Below, one piece after another: positions 24,201 to 33,725 of a stretch of DNA of 64,000 nucleotides. The stretch is from Polynucleobacter sp. MWH-S4W17. Lineage in GTDB: Bacteria; Pseudomonadota; Gammaproteobacteria; Burkholderiales; Burkholderiaceae. The notes beneath the pieces are model-generated. The model was given only the letters and a program-made list of their open reading frames with translations, was not told the DNA's origin and did no database searches. Location of the stretch: NCBI RefSeq assembly GCF_018687535.1, contig NZ_CP061295.1:806001-870000 (forward strand). The letters are read 5' to 3'. Both the position numbers and the translations under genes were made by a program. Within the stretch, counting starts at the first letter, position 1, and each line of letters opens with the position of its first letter.

Positions 24201-25931
24201 ATGTCTTTAAGTCGTCGCGATTTTCTGCAGGCCTTAGCTATTGCATCTGCAGGTGGAATGAGTTTGCAATCAAACTTTGTTAACGCACAAAGCACTGCGC
24301 AAAAATTTTATGACTTACCTAAATTTGGTAATGTTCACTTTTTGCACTTTACAGATTGCCATGCTCAACTATTGCCAATTTATTTCCGTGAGCCTAATGT
24401 AAACCTTGGTATCGGTGCGCAGGAAGGTAAGACCCCGCACTTGGTTGGCGAATATTTCTTGAAGGCAAATGGCATTGCACCAGGCACTCGTGATGCTCAT
24501 GCCTTTACCTATTTAGACTATGTGGCTGCTGCTCAAAACTACGGCAAGATGGGTGGATTTGCTCATATGGCCACTTTAATTAAGCAAATGAAAGCCAATC
24601 GTCCTGGTGCTTTATTGCTAGATGGTGGGGATACTTGGCAGGGCTCAGGTACTGCACTTTGGACTAATGGTCAGGATATGGTTGATGCCGCTCTTGCTTT
24701 AGGTGTTGATGTGATGACTCCGCATTGGGAAATGACTCTTGGCGAAAAGCGCGTCATGGAAATCGTGAATGGCGACTTTAAGGGCAAAGTTTCATTTGTA
24801 GCGCAAAACATTAAAACAGCGGATTTCGGCGACTCAGTATTTAATCCCTATGTCATGAAAGTGCAGAACGGTATTCAGGTTGCCATTATTGGACAAGCAT
24901 TCCCGTATACGCCCATTGCAAATCCCCGCTACTTCACTCCTGATTGGACCTTTGGTATTCAGGAAGAGAATATGCAAAAGACTATTGATGAGGTTAGATC
25001 AAAAGGCGCAAAGGTAGTGGTGCTTCTATCTCACAATGGCATGGATGTAGATTTGAAAATGGCCTCCCGCGTACGCGGACTAGATGCTATTTTGGGTGGG
25101 CACACCCATGATGGTGTGCCTATTCCGGTGAAGGTAAAGAATGCTGGTGGAGTAACTCTAGTTACCAATGCTGGGTCTAATAGTAAGTTCTTAGGAGTGC
25201 TGGATTTTGATGTGAAAGGTGGTAAGCCAGTAGATTTCCGCTATAAGCTATTCCCAATTTTCTCTAATATGATTCCAGCGGATCCAGCGATGAATAAGTT
25301 GATCGCTAAAGTCAGGGCTCCGTATGAAGCTAAGCTCAACGAGAAGTTAGCAACTACAGAGGGCCTCTTGTATCGCCGGGGTAACTTTAACGGTAGCTTT
25401 GATCAACTCATCTTGGATGGATTGATGGCACAGAAGAATGCAGAGATTGCCTTCTCTCCAGGCTTCCGTTGGGGTACCAGTCTATTGCCAGGTCAAGCGA
25501 TCACGCGTGAGAATCTTTTAGATCAAACCGCGATCACCTACCCATACACTACTGTTACCAATATGAGTGGTGAAACAATTAAAACTATTCTTGAGGACGT
25601 CGCTGATAACTTGTTTAATCCTGATCCGTATTATCAGCAAGGTGGTGACATGGTCCGCGTCGGTGGAATGCAATACACCATTGATCCAGCACAAACCGCT
25701 GGTAAACGTATTTCTGATATGCGCTTAAATGGTAAGGCTATTGATGCAAACAAAACCTACAAAGTAGCTGGTTGGGCGCCAGTCAGTGAGGAGGCGAAAA
25801 ATGCAGGAGGCGAAGCAATTTGGGATGTCATGGAGCGCCACTTGCGCGATGTCAAAGTTGTTAAAGCGGTTAAGCTCAATGAGCCAATCATTAAAGGTGT
25901 GTCAAATAATCCTGGCATGGCCCCAATTTAA
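24201..25931 (+). CDS. soxB: Thiosulfohydrolase SoxB
   Basis: A 576-residue periplasmic di-manganese enzyme of the 5'-nucleotidase/metallophosphatase fold that releases sulfate from SoxY-S-thiosulfonate. Twin-arginine signal SLSRRDFLQALAIASAG; metal motifs FTDCHAQ (Asp52, His54), DGGDTWQGS, SHNGMDVD and LGGHTHDG. The C-terminal substrate domain follows from about residue 385. Length and motifs are normal for SoxB. A ribosome-binding site (AAAGGG) lies just after the terminator-like hairpin. Confidence 0.97.
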   Translation: MSLSRRDFLQALAIASAGGMSLQSNFVNAQSTAQKFYDLPKFGNVHFLHFTDCHAQLLPIYFREPNVNLGIGAQEGKTPHLVGEYFLKANGIAPGTRDAHAFTYLDYVAAAQNYGKMGGFAHMATLIKQMKANRPGALLLDGGDTWQGSGTALWTNGQDMVDAALALGVDVMTPHWEMTLGEKRVMEIVNGDFKGKVSFVAQNIKTADFGDSVFNPYVMKVQNGIQVAIIGQAFPYTPIANPRYFTPDWTFGIQEENMQKTIDEVRSKGAKVVVLLSHNGMDVDLKMASRVRGLDAILGGHTHDGVPIPVKVKNAGGVTLVTNAGSNSKFLGVLDFDVKGGKPVDFRYKLFPIFSNMIPADPAMNKLIAKVRAPYEAKLNEKLATTEGLLYRRGNFNGSFDQLILDGLMAQKNAEIAFSPGFRWGTSLLPGQAITRENLLDQTAITYPYTTVTNMSGETIKTILEDVADNLFNPDPYYQQGGDMVRVGGMQYTIDPAQTAGKRISDMRLNGKAIDANKTYKVAGWAPVSEEAKNAGGEAIWDVMERHLRDVKVVKAVKLNEPIIKGVSNNPGMAPI

Positions 25932-25960
25932 TTAGCCATATAACTACACGAGATCTAAGC

Positions 25961-26398
25961 ATGAAAAAACTACTTTCTATTATTACTGCTTTAGCCCTGA
26001 CATTGGGATTTTGCTCTGTCGTTTCAGCTCAATCATCTGGCCCTACCAAAGTGGTTTATCACATTGATGATGCAGAAACTCAAGGTCTAAAAGGCCTGCG
26101 CAATATTCGTAATCATTTGGATACAGCCCCAAATACCATCATCATCGTAGTGACTCATGCCAATGGAGTGGATATGTTGATGGAAGGCGCCAAGGATAAG
26201 AAAAATAATGTGGAGTATGCGCCATTAGTTGGAGCCCTTAAATCTCGTGGTGTGAAGTTTGAAGTGTGTGAGATCACTTTAAAGAATCGGAATTTGAAAA
26301 AAGATCAATTCACGCTGGATGCAGATTTCACACCATCAGGCGTGGTGCGAGTTGCCGACTTGCAATACAAAGATGGTTTTGCCTACATCAAGCCTTAA
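25961..26398 (+). CDS. Exported DsrE-family protein
   Basis: A 145-residue protein with a Sec signal (cleavage near VVSAQ, residue 23) and a DsrE/DsrF-like alpha/beta fold (KVVYHIDDAETQGLKGLRNIRNHL; IIIVVTHANGVDML). One cysteine sits in VKFEVCEITLKNR, where DsrE-like proteins carry their sulfur-relay cysteine. Such periplasmic proteins are common next to sox genes, and a sulfur-transfer role is inferred. Start ATG 25961, 29 bases after soxB. Confidence 0.85.
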   Translation: MKKLLSIITALALTLGFCSVVSAQSSGPTKVVYHIDDAETQGLKGLRNIRNHLDTAPNTIIIVVTHANGVDMLMEGAKDKKNNVEYAPLVGALKSRGVKFEVCEITLKNRNLKKDQFTLDADFTPSGVVRVADLQYKDGFAYIKP

Positions 26399-26408
26399 GT
26401 AATTTAGT

Positions 26409-27362
26409 ATGAATTGCATTAAGAGTCTTGCGGGGATCCTTTTGGGGTTCCTTATCTTTTTGAGTTTTGCTTTTGGCCAAAGTAATCCTGCTGATCATAT
26501 TCAGCTCAAACCTACCCAAGTCGCACCTCATACTTACTTTGTACAAGGTTTTCCAGAGATGGGGAGTAGTGCTAACCAAAACTTCATCTCCAATACTGGG
26601 TTTGTTATAACTCCAGATGGTGTGGTGGTGGTAGATGCTTTGGGATCACCTATTCTTGCGCAAAAATTAATTGCGGAAATTAAAAAGATTACTCCGCAGA
26701 AAGTTGTCGCCATTATTGTGAGCCACTATCACGCAGATCATGTCTACGGTTTGCAAGAATTTAAAAAAATCGGTGCGAAGATTTATGCCCAAGGTGAGGG
26801 GCGAAATTATCTTTCTTCAGAAACAGCGAAGCAACGCTTAATTGCTTCAAGAACTGATTTTGCGCCCTGGGTAAATGCAAATACCAAACTCATTTCTGCT
26901 GATGTATGGATCGATCAAAAATTGAAATTGACGATTGGCGGCATTGATTTCTTTATCAGCAGAGTGGGGCCTGCTCATGCTCCTGAAGATTTGATGGTGT
27001 ACGTTCCATCCGAAAAAGTGCTTTTTGCGGGTGATCTGGTGTTTAGGGGCCGCATTCCATTTGTCGGAAATGCAGATAGCAAGGGGTGGCTGGCGGCCTT
27101 GGATGAGATCGAAAAATTAAATCCCAATATCGTCATACCTGGTCATGGGGGTTATTCAGTTCATCCGGCCGAAGATATTGCCTTTACTAGGGGCTATTTG
27201 AAGTATTTGCGTGAGTCGATGTCTAAAGCAGCAATAAACCTGGATCCTTTTGAGGACGCCTATAAGCAAGCTGATTGGTCGGAATACGAAGGGATGCCGC
27301 TCTTTAGAGCTGCAAACCGCATGAATGCCTACAACGTCTACCTGTCTATCCAGGCGGAGTAG
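26409..27362 (+). CDS. Exported metallo-beta-lactamase-fold hydrolase (SoxH-like)
   Basis: A 317-residue protein with a signal peptide (to about AFGQ, residue 23) and the MBL metal motifs SHYHADH (about 104-110), GPAHAPEDL, AGDLVF and PGHGG. This set of ligands is that of a di-metal hydrolase. SoxH and quinoprotein-relay MBL proteins linked to sox clusters look like this; some MBL relatives are persulfide dioxygenases, but those are cytosolic and shorter. Substrate is unknown. It follows the DsrE gene by 10 bases, so it belongs to the same transcript. Confidence 0.85.
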   Translation: MNCIKSLAGILLGFLIFLSFAFGQSNPADHIQLKPTQVAPHTYFVQGFPEMGSSANQNFISNTGFVITPDGVVVVDALGSPILAQKLIAEIKKITPQKVVAIIVSHYHADHVYGLQEFKKIGAKIYAQGEGRNYLSSETAKQRLIASRTDFAPWVNANTKLISADVWIDQKLKLTIGGIDFFISRVGPAHAPEDLMVYVPSEKVLFAGDLVFRGRIPFVGNADSKGWLAALDEIEKLNPNIVIPGHGGYSVHPAEDIAFTRGYLKYLRESMSKAAINLDPFEDAYKQADWSEYEGMPLFRAANRMNAYNVYLSIQAE

Positions 27363-27420
27363 GGCAAATTCAGCCATTGGGCCTTAAAATAAAGGATTAA
27401 TGCTAAATCCTTGATTTGTA

Positions 27421-27738
27421 ATGAAAATGATTTTCCTTCGATCCTTTGTGCTAGCCGCATCCAGTGCGCTCATGAGTGCGCCTGTGCTGGCTACTCCGGA
27501 TTTAGTAAATGGCAAAACTATTGATCAGCAAAAGTGCTACGCCTGCCACGCCAAGAAAACGGGCTTTGGAAATGGCGACATGATTTACACCCGCTCGGAT
27601 GGCAAGGTGAAATCTCTGGCCGATTTAAAGAAGATGGTTTCACTCTGCAACGCAGAGCTTCGCCTTGACTTATTTCCCGAAGATGAAGCTGACGTTGCTA
27701 CTTTTCTTAATCAACAATTTTATAAATTTAAACCTTAA
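27421..27738 (+). CDS. Small monohaem c-type cytochrome
   Basis: A 105-residue exported protein: signal peptide to about APVLA (residue 24), haem site CYACH (Cys39, Cys42, His43), and a lone Cys in KKMVSLCNAEL. It is similar to the short cytochromes found in sox and diheme gene groups, and probably accepts electrons from a Sox component. A hairpin AAGGATT/AATCCTT lies at 27392-27412 in its leader, holding the only AGG-like sequence upstream. No clear Shine-Dalgarno lies next to the ATG. Confidence 0.85.
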   Translation: MKMIFLRSFVLAASSALMSAPVLATPDLVNGKTIDQQKCYACHAKKTGFGNGDMIYTRSDGKVKSLADLKKMVSLCNAELRLDLFPEDEADVATFLNQQFYKFKP

Positions 27739-27758
27739 TTTTTCAAGACACGGTCACC

Positions 27759-28880
27759 ATGGATGTTGTAGATATTAATTCTTTAAGTAAGTTAGTCCTT
27801 TGGGCAACTTTTGCCATTACCTTTTTCTTAGGTGCGGTCATGCAAAAGACTGGATTTTGTAGCATGGGCGCAGTGTCTGATGTTTTCATCATGTCCAGTT
27901 GGGATCGTTTAAAGCAGTGGTTCTTGGCTATTGGTGTTGCCATCATTGGTTTTACCCTGATGTCTTATTTCGGGTTGATTGACCCCCTGAAGAGTATGTA
28001 TACCGGTAATAAATTCTTATGGCTCTCCACTATTGTGGGCAGCGTTATGTTTGGCTTCGGGATGGTGTTGGCCTCAGGCTGTGGCAGCAAAACATTAATT
28101 CGTATTGGTGGTGGTAATTTAAAGTCGATGATTGTCTTTATGGTGCTGGGTTTAACCGCCTATATGACATTGCGTGGGTTCTTGGGTGTAATTCGCATTA
28201 ATACCCTAGATACTTTTTTCATAGCCTTTAATACCCCGCAAGACTTACCCAGTTTGTTAAGTGGGCCTCTCGGTATTGCGCGCCCAACTCTTCATTTGGT
28301 CTTGGGCTTAATCATTGGTTCTGCGTTTATTGCATATGCTTTGGCAAGAAAGGCATTTTGGACTGCTGAAAATATCTTTGCGGCTATAGCTGTCGGATTG
28401 GCGATCTGTGCAGTATGGTTTGTATCTGGCAATCTTGGTTTTGTTGCTGAAGACCCAAATACTTTGGAAGAAGTGTTTTTAGTAACGAACTCTGGCCGTA
28501 TGGAGAGCTTATCTTTTGTAGCCCCATATGCATATTCACTTGACTGGCTCATGATGTATAGCGATACGTCTAAAGTTTTAACCGTTGGCATCATGGCTGT
28601 TTTAGGAATGATTCTGGGTTCTGCGGCAGTCTCTATTGCAACGAAATCATTCCGTTGGGAATCTTTTCGCAATTCTGAGGACACAGCAAATCATTTAGTT
28701 GGCGCTGCATTAATGGGCTTTGGTGGCGTAACTGCTTTGGGTTGCACTGTAGGGCAGGGTTTGAGTGGCATTTCTACGCTTGCCCTTGGTTCAATACTGG
28801 CTTTACCAGGATTTATTTTTGGGGCTTATTTAGGCCTACGTTACTTGCAGGTACGTCTTGCCCCAAACCCTTGCAGCTAA
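27759..28880 (+). CDS. Full-length YeeE/YedE-family sulfur transporter
   Basis: A 373-residue inner-membrane protein with about nine or ten helices and both cysteine motifs of the family in one chain: ASGCGSKTLIRIGGGN (about 108) and ALGCTVGQGLSG (about 329), plus QKTGFCSMGAV near residue 33. YeeE homologues import thiosulfate through such cysteines. It starts 20 bases after the cytochrome gene and directly follows the sox genes, so it probably imports sulfur compounds or exports Sox intermediates. Confidence 0.9.
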   Translation: MDVVDINSLSKLVLWATFAITFFLGAVMQKTGFCSMGAVSDVFIMSSWDRLKQWFLAIGVAIIGFTLMSYFGLIDPLKSMYTGNKFLWLSTIVGSVMFGFGMVLASGCGSKTLIRIGGGNLKSMIVFMVLGLTAYMTLRGFLGVIRINTLDTFFIAFNTPQDLPSLLSGPLGIARPTLHLVLGLIIGSAFIAYALARKAFWTAENIFAAIAVGLAICAVWFVSGNLGFVAEDPNTLEEVFLVTNSGRMESLSFVAPYAYSLDWLMMYSDTSKVLTVGIMAVLGMILGSAAVSIATKSFRWESFRNSEDTANHLVGAALMGFGGVTALGCTVGQGLSGISTLALGSILALPGFIFGAYLGLRYLQVRLAPNPCS

Positions 28881-28904
28881 GTTTATAAATTGATAGATTA
28901 AATA

Positions 28905-29342
28905 ATGCAAATTGACTGGTTCTCCTTTACACCCATTCCTTCTTTATTGGGGGGAATGATTCTTGGGGTTGCTGCAGCTCTTTACGTATTGCTTCATGGG
29001 CGTATTCTAGGAATCAGTGGCATTGTTTCTGGCTTATTGCATCCCAAATTAACTGACACCGCATGGCGTCTGAGTTTGGTTTTGGGCTTGGTATCAGCTC
29101 CATTTATGGCGGCACTTTTTTTTGGAATATTCCCCGTTGTAGAGATTGAGTCTGATTGGATTGCGATTGTGATTGCAGGTATTTTGGTTGGCTTTGGGGC
29201 CCACTACGGTTCAGGCTGCACCAGCGGCCATGGGATATGCGGACTCTCGCGTTTATCTCCGCGCTCCCTCGTTGCCACTTGCGCCTTTATGTTTGCCGGC
29301 TTCGTGACCGTTTTTATTCTTCGTCATTTGATCGGAGTCTAA
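28905..29342 (+). CDS. YeeE/YedE-family half-subunit
   Basis: A 145-residue membrane protein with about four helices and the motif [20 protein letters not shown] near the C-terminal third, the standard first-half signature of split YeeE/YedE transporters. The partner gene starts 1 base after its stop. It parallels the pair at 13435-14524, but the two first halves differ in length and sequence, so they are not a recent duplication. Confidence 0.9.
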   Translation: MQIDWFSFTPIPSLLGGMILGVAAALYVLLHGRILGISGIVSGLLHPKLTDTAWRLSLVLGLVSAPFMAALFFGIFPVVEIESDWIAIVIAGILVGFGAHYGSGCTSGHGICGLSRLSPRSLVATCAFMFAGFVTVFILRHLIGV

Positions 29343-29343
29343 G

Positions 29344-29784
29344 ATGAAAAAACATTTTGGCCTTTTCAGTCAGTATGCAATTGGTGTACTTTTTGGTTGG
29401 GGTTTAATCATCTCAGGCATGAGTAATCCCCAGAAGGTATTGGGCTTTTTGGATCTAACGGGTCTTTGGGATCCATCCTTAATGTTTGTAATGTTGGGTG
29501 CAGTAATGGTCGGGCTTGGCGGGTTTTATGTGGTCAGCAAGAGGACTGAAGCGTTTTTTGGTGGCGCCTTGCATATCCCAACCCGTAGAGATATCACGAA
29601 GCCCCTCGTTATTGGCAGCCTCATTTTTGGTGCGGGCTGGGGAATTGCTGGATTTTGCCCTGGCCCAGCCTTGGTTGCCTTGGGTGCTGGGCACCTGAAG
29701 GCCCTGGTATTTGTTGTTGCCATGCTTGTGGGTATGGAAATAAGCGAGCGTTTCTTCTCGGCTCATAAAAAGGCTTCCAGCTAA
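29344..29784 (+). CDS. YeeE/YedE-family half-subunit (DUF6691-like)
   Basis: A 146-residue membrane protein, second half of the split transporter: FGWGLIISGMSNPQKVLGFLDLTG-type opening and the cysteine motif AGFCPGPALVALG near residue 105. It ends the + strand sulfur operon. The split form with GFCPGP is widespread beside MBL-fold persulfide dioxygenases and sulfide-handling genes. Confidence 0.9.
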   Translation: MKKHFGLFSQYAIGVLFGWGLIISGMSNPQKVLGFLDLTGLWDPSLMFVMLGAVMVGLGGFYVVSKRTEAFFGGALHIPTRRDITKPLVIGSLIFGAGWGIAGFCPGPALVALGAGHLKALVFVVAMLVGMEISERFFSAHKKASS

Positions 29785-29844
29785 GTTCGATAAGCCTGAT
29801 TTAAAATCAACCCTATTACGTCATTATTCAATGTAGAGGGTTTC

Positions 29845-30189
29845 ATGAGTCTTCCTATTTCTTGCCATAGCGATCAGTTCGGTACCATCGGTCAGATCGA
29901 CGCCAGTCATTTAGCTGAAATTGCAGCACAAGGTTACAAGAGCGTGATTAATAACCGTCCTGACGGTGAGGGCGGCCCAGATCAGCCAACCAATGCCAGC
30001 ATTCAAGCTGAAGCAGAAAAGTTAGGTTTAAATTACGCCTACCTACCAGTTGTACCTAGTGCAATCAATGTTGATCAAGTAAGAGAGATGGCCCGTTTAT
30101 TGAGGACCATGCCCGGACCGGTATTGGCATTTTGTCGCTCTGGTGCGCGCTCTACGAATCTGTATCAACTTGCATTGCAAGTGAAATAG
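29845..30189 (+). CDS. TIGR01244-type sulfur transferase / DUF442 phosphatase-like protein
   Basis: A 114-residue cytosolic protein with the DUF442 fold related to tyrosine phosphatases: SVINNRPDGEGGPDQPT (about 33-49) and the P-loop-like FCRSGARSTNLYQL (Cys near residue 97). In other bacteria this domain is fused to or next to persulfide dioxygenase and YeeE/YedE genes and is thought to move sulfane sulfur. It has its own upstream gap of 60 bases with a TTAAAAT box, so it may be separately transcribed. Confidence 0.85.
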   Translation: MSLPISCHSDQFGTIGQIDASHLAEIAAQGYKSVINNRPDGEGGPDQPTNASIQAEAEKLGLNYAYLPVVPSAINVDQVREMARLLRTMPGPVLAFCRSGARSTNLYQLALQVK

Positions 30190-30205
30190 GAAGTTACTGG
30201 CCGTC

Positions 30206-30625
30206 ATGCGTATCGCCATCCCCGAAGAAAGAAAACTGGTTCATGAAATGATCATGCCCATTCGTTGGGGTGATATGGATGCGTATGGACATGTCAACAA
30301 TACCGTGTACTTTCGGTATATGGAGCAGGCTCGCTGCGAATGGATTACATCTTTGGGCTATGACGTAGCTCCTGGTCGTGAGTCTATGTTGATGATTAAT
30401 GGCTTTTGTAATTTCTTTCAACAACTCACTTACCCAGGCGAATTAATTCTAAAGACTTCCATTGGCGCTATTGGTAGAACAAGCCTGGATCTTTACACCA
30501 GTATGGCTTTAACTACCGATCCCGAAGTAGAGGCTGCTATTGGTGGTGCAACCATGGTTTGGGTAGATCTCACCACGAATAAGTCAGCGCCTTGGCCTGA
30601 GCATGTTTTACAACAGTTGCGCTAG
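30206..30625 (+). CDS. Acyl-CoA thioesterase, 4-hydroxybenzoyl-CoA thioesterase-like
   Basis: A 139-residue hotdog-fold enzyme. MPIRWGDMDAYGHVNNTVYFRYMEQAR is the classic motif with the catalytic Asp (GDMDAYGHVNN). It hydrolyses an acyl-CoA of unknown chain type. It starts 16 bases after the preceding gene and is followed by mnmH after 6 bases; this places it in a short operon but says nothing about its substrate. Confidence 0.9.
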   Translation: MRIAIPEERKLVHEMIMPIRWGDMDAYGHVNNTVYFRYMEQARCEWITSLGYDVAPGRESMLMINGFCNFFQQLTYPGELILKTSIGAIGRTSLDLYTSMALTTDPEVEAAIGGATMVWVDLTTNKSAPWPEHVLQQLR

Positions 30626-30631
30626 TTAATT

Positions 30632-31705
30632 GTGCAACCGATTAATCCTCATATCTTAAGGTCTGATCAATTTTTATCTGAGCTAGATCAGTTTGATCTT
30701 GTGATTGATGTCAGGTCGCCAGCTGAATTTGCCCTTGATCATATTCCGGGTGCGGTAAATTACCCCGTTCTGAATAATGAGGAGCGCGCTACCATTGGTA
30801 CGCTATATAAACAGGAGTCTCCTTTTGCAGCTAAAAAATTGGGTGCAGCTTTAGTCTCTAAGAATATTGCTGCACACTTAGAAAATCATTTTCTGGAGCT
30901 CCCACGTGAGTGGCGCCCATTAATTTATTGCTGGCGCGGTGGCGAACGTAGTGGGGCGTTTACCCATATTCTCAACCGCATTGGTTGGAAAGCCAAGCAG
31001 CTCGAGGGCGGGTATCAGGGCTTCAGAAGAACCGTGATTGATGGTCTTGCCCACGCCGCAACACAATTTACATTCCAGGTGATCTGTGGAATGACGGGTA
31101 GCGGCAAAACAAAAGTGTTGCAAGAGATCGGTGCTCTAGGTGCTCAGATTCTGGATCTAGAAGGCTTAGCCATGCACCGTGGATCCGTATTGGGTAATGA
31201 GCCTAATATCGAGCAGCCATCCCAAAAAGGGTTTGAGACTGCGCTCTGGAACGCGTTACGTTCGCTCGATCCAGCTAAGCCTGTATTTGTGGAATCTGAA
31301 AGCAAGAAGGTTGGCGGCTTGCATGTACCTGATGCTTTGATGGAAAAAATTCGTAATGGCAGCTGTATTGAGCTTCGATCTAGTGCGCAGACGCGCGTCT
31401 CTTGGTTGATTCGTGAATACCATCACTTTTTAACCGATACCGATAATTTCAAACAGAAGCTGGCTTTGCTTACTGCGCATTATGGGAAAGTACAAATTAC
31501 CAAATGGAACCAAGCCATTGATGCGGGTAATTTTCCGGAGTTAGTGGAAGAGCTATTGGTAAAGCATTACGACCCATCGTATCAATCTTCGATCGTACGC
31601 AATTTTCCTCAATACAAGATTGAAAATTTTGTGCAACTGGAAAATGATAGTGACGAGGCCTTTGCCAAAGCAGCAAAGGCCATCATCAGTAAGTCGGGCT
31701 CTTAG
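30632..31705 (+). CDS. mnmH: tRNA 2-selenouridine synthase MnmH (SelU)
   Basis: A 357-residue enzyme with an N-terminal rhodanese domain and a P-loop domain. The catalytic cysteine is in [12 protein letters not shown] (Cys100), and [12 protein letters not shown] is the nucleotide loop. It geranylates 2-thiouridine at the tRNA wobble base and, with selenophosphate, exchanges it for selenium. The start is a GTG at 30632. No selD is in the window, so the selenium reaction cannot be inferred. Its stop overlaps the convergent gcdH stop by 4 bases. Confidence 0.95.
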   Translation: MQPINPHILRSDQFLSELDQFDLVIDVRSPAEFALDHIPGAVNYPVLNNEERATIGTLYKQESPFAAKKLGAALVSKNIAAHLENHFLELPREWRPLIYCWRGGERSGAFTHILNRIGWKAKQLEGGYQGFRRTVIDGLAHAATQFTFQVICGMTGSGKTKVLQEIGALGAQILDLEGLAMHRGSVLGNEPNIEQPSQKGFETALWNALRSLDPAKPVFVESESKKVGGLHVPDALMEKIRNGSCIELRSSAQTRVSWLIREYHHFLTDTDNFKQKLALLTAHYGKVQITKWNQAIDAGNFPELVEELLVKHYDPSYQSSIVRNFPQYKIENFVQLENDSDEAFAKAAKAIISKSGS

Positions 31706-32886
31706 CTAAAAGCTTGAATACCGGTTTGTGCACGACCTAGAATCAAGGCGTGAATATCGTGAGTGCCTTCATAGGTATTAACTACCTCAAGGTTCAGCAT
31801 ATGACGTACAACGCCGTACTCATCAGAGATACCGTTACCACCATGCATATCGCGTGCCATCCGCGCGATATCTAAAGATTTTCCGCAAGAGTTGCGTTTC
31901 ATGATGGAGGTGATTTCTGGGGCTGCAATACCCTCGTCTTTCATGCGACCTAAGCGTAAGCAACCTTGGAGGCCCAAAGTAATTTCGGTTTGCATATCCG
32001 CCAATTTTTTCTGAATCAATTGATTGGCGGCTAGTGGCTTGCCAAACTGTTTGCGGTCCATGGTGTACTGGCGAGCAGCGTACCAGCACCATTCAGCGGC
32101 GCCTAGTGCACCCCAAGCAATGCCGTAACGAGCTGAGTTTAAGCAAGTGAAGGGACCCTTCAGGCCTTCAACTTCAGGGAATTCATTTTCTGCTGGTACG
32201 AATACTTCATCCATTACGATTTCACCAGTGATGGAGGCGCGCAAACCCATTTTGCCACTGATTTTTGGAGCGCTTAAGCCCTTCATGCCTTTTTCTAGGA
32301 TGTAACCGCGAATGATACCTTCATCATTTTTCGCCCACACTACAAACACATCAGCAATTGGAGAGTTGGAGATCCACATCTTCGAACCCGTTAATGAAAA
32401 TCCGCCAGGCACTTTCTTAGCACGAGTAATCATTCCGCCTGCATCAGAGCCATAGTTAGGCTCTGTTAAACCAAAGCAACCAATCCATTCGCCGCTCGCT
32501 AATTTAGGGAGGTACTTTTGTTTTTGCGCTTCGCTACCAAATTCATTAATAGGAACCATGACTAAAGAGGACTGAACGCTCATCATGGAGCGATAGCCAG
32601 AATCCACGCGTTCAATTTCGCGCGCAATTAATCCGTAAGAGACATAGTTCAAGTTGGCTCCACCGTACTGCTCAGGAATCGTGATGCCTAAGAGGCCAAG
32701 CTCGCCCATTTCGCGGAAGATGACTGGGTCAGTTGTTTCGTTACGGTAAGCATCGTGAATGCGCGGCATTAGGCGCCCTTGAGCGTATTCAGCAGCTGCA
32801 TCACGAATCATGCGCTCTTCTTCCGTTAGCTGGGTATCGAGAAGAAGGGGGTCCGCCCAGTTAAAGCTAGCCTTACTTTTACTCAT
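31702..32886 (-). CDS. gcdH: Glutaryl-CoA dehydrogenase
   Basis: A 394-residue FAD acyl-CoA dehydrogenase. The opening [24 protein letters not shown] and the active-site tail [20 protein letters not shown], with the catalytic Glu in YEGT, are specific for glutaryl-CoA dehydrogenases. It oxidises and decarboxylates glutaryl-CoA to crotonyl-CoA in lysine/tryptophan degradation, passing electrons to ETF. ETF-ubiquinone oxidoreductase is encoded about 4.5 kb away at 37369. The start ATG lies at 32886. Confidence 0.95.
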   Translation of the reverse strand: MSKSKASFNWADPLLLDTQLTEEERMIRDAAAEYAQGRLMPRIHDAYRNETTDPVIFREMGELGLLGITIPEQYGGANLNYVSYGLIAREIERVDSGYRSMMSVQSSLVMVPINEFGSEAQKQKYLPKLASGEWIGCFGLTEPNYGSDAGGMITRAKKVPGGFSLTGSKMWISNSPIADVFVVWAKNDEGIIRGYILEKGMKGLSAPKISGKMGLRASITGEIVMDEVFVPAENEFPEVEGLKGPFTCLNSARYGIAWGALGAAEWCWYAARQYTMDRKQFGKPLAANQLIQKKLADMQTEITLGLQGCLRLGRMKDEGIAAPEITSIMKRNSCGKSLDIARMARDMHGGNGISDEYGVVRHMLNLEVVNTYEGTHDIHALILGRAQTGIQAFS

Positions 32887-32990
32887 TGCTTTGCCATCCT
32901 ATATTTCATTTTGTCTTGATTTCTAGCTGCTTCCTGCGAATTTTCAGGAATACAGATATTCTTGTTTCTATTATCCATTTTTCTGGGCTT

Positions 32991-33701
32991 ATGGACTCTC
33001 CAAAACCTCGCCATCGCTATTACGACCTGATTTTGGCTGCCTTTGTGGTGGTCTTGCTGTGCTCAAACTTTATTGGTGCCGGTAAAGCAGCCGTGGTTGA
33101 TTTGCCTTACTTTGGGGCGGTGCCTTTTGGTGCTGGCATTTTGTTCTTCCCCATTTCCTATTTCTTCGGCGATATTTTGACGGAGGTCTATGGCTACGCC
33201 TACGATCGTAGAGCGGTTTGGACTGGATTTGCAGCGCTTGCATTTGCGGCAATCATGGCTCAGATAGTGATTGCCCTTCCAGCGGCGCCTGGAGCCTATA
33301 TGAGCAATTACCAACAGGGATTAGAGGCCGTCTTTGGAAACTCTTGGCGTATCGCCTTAGCTTCCATGTTCTCGTTTTGGTGCGGCAGTCTAACAAATAG
33401 CTATGTTCTGGCGAAGATGAAAATCATGACCCAAGGGCGTTTTCTCTGGATGCGTACTATTGGCTCGACAGCTGTAGGGGAGTTGGTTGACTCTTCTCTC
33501 TTCTATATGTTGGCGTTCTATGGCATCTGGCCTGCCCATGAAGTCATTCAGGTAGCGTTGGCCCAGTACGTGCTAAAGACTGCCTGGGAGGTTCTAGCAA
33601 CTCCTATGACCTATTGGGTTGTGAACTTCCTCAAGCGTAAGGAAAATGAGGATTTTTACGATATTCATACGAATTTCACCCCATTTAGGGTCAAAGTCTA
33701 A
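32991..33701 (+). CDS. Queuosine precursor transporter (YhhQ/QPTR family)
   Basis: A 236-residue inner-membrane protein with about six helices. FFPISYFFGDILTEVYGY and SFWCGSLTNSYVLAKMK are signatures of the VUT/YhhQ family that takes up preQ0/preQ1. The frame is open back to 32886, but the natural start is the ATG at 32991 (MDSPKPRHRYYD), since the family begins with a short arm before the first helix. It is divergent from gcdH. No preQ1 riboswitch was recognised upstream. Confidence 0.9.
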   Translation: MDSPKPRHRYYDLILAAFVVVLLCSNFIGAGKAAVVDLPYFGAVPFGAGILFFPISYFFGDILTEVYGYAYDRRAVWTGFAALAFAAIMAQIVIALPAAPGAYMSNYQQGLEAVFGNSWRIALASMFSFWCGSLTNSYVLAKMKIMTQGRFLWMRTIGSTAVGELVDSSLFYMLAFYGIWPAHEVIQVALAQYVLKTAWEVLATPMTYWVVNFLKRKENEDFYDIHTNFTPFRVKV

Positions 33702-33725
33702 GCAAGACCACAGGCTTCCCGCCTA

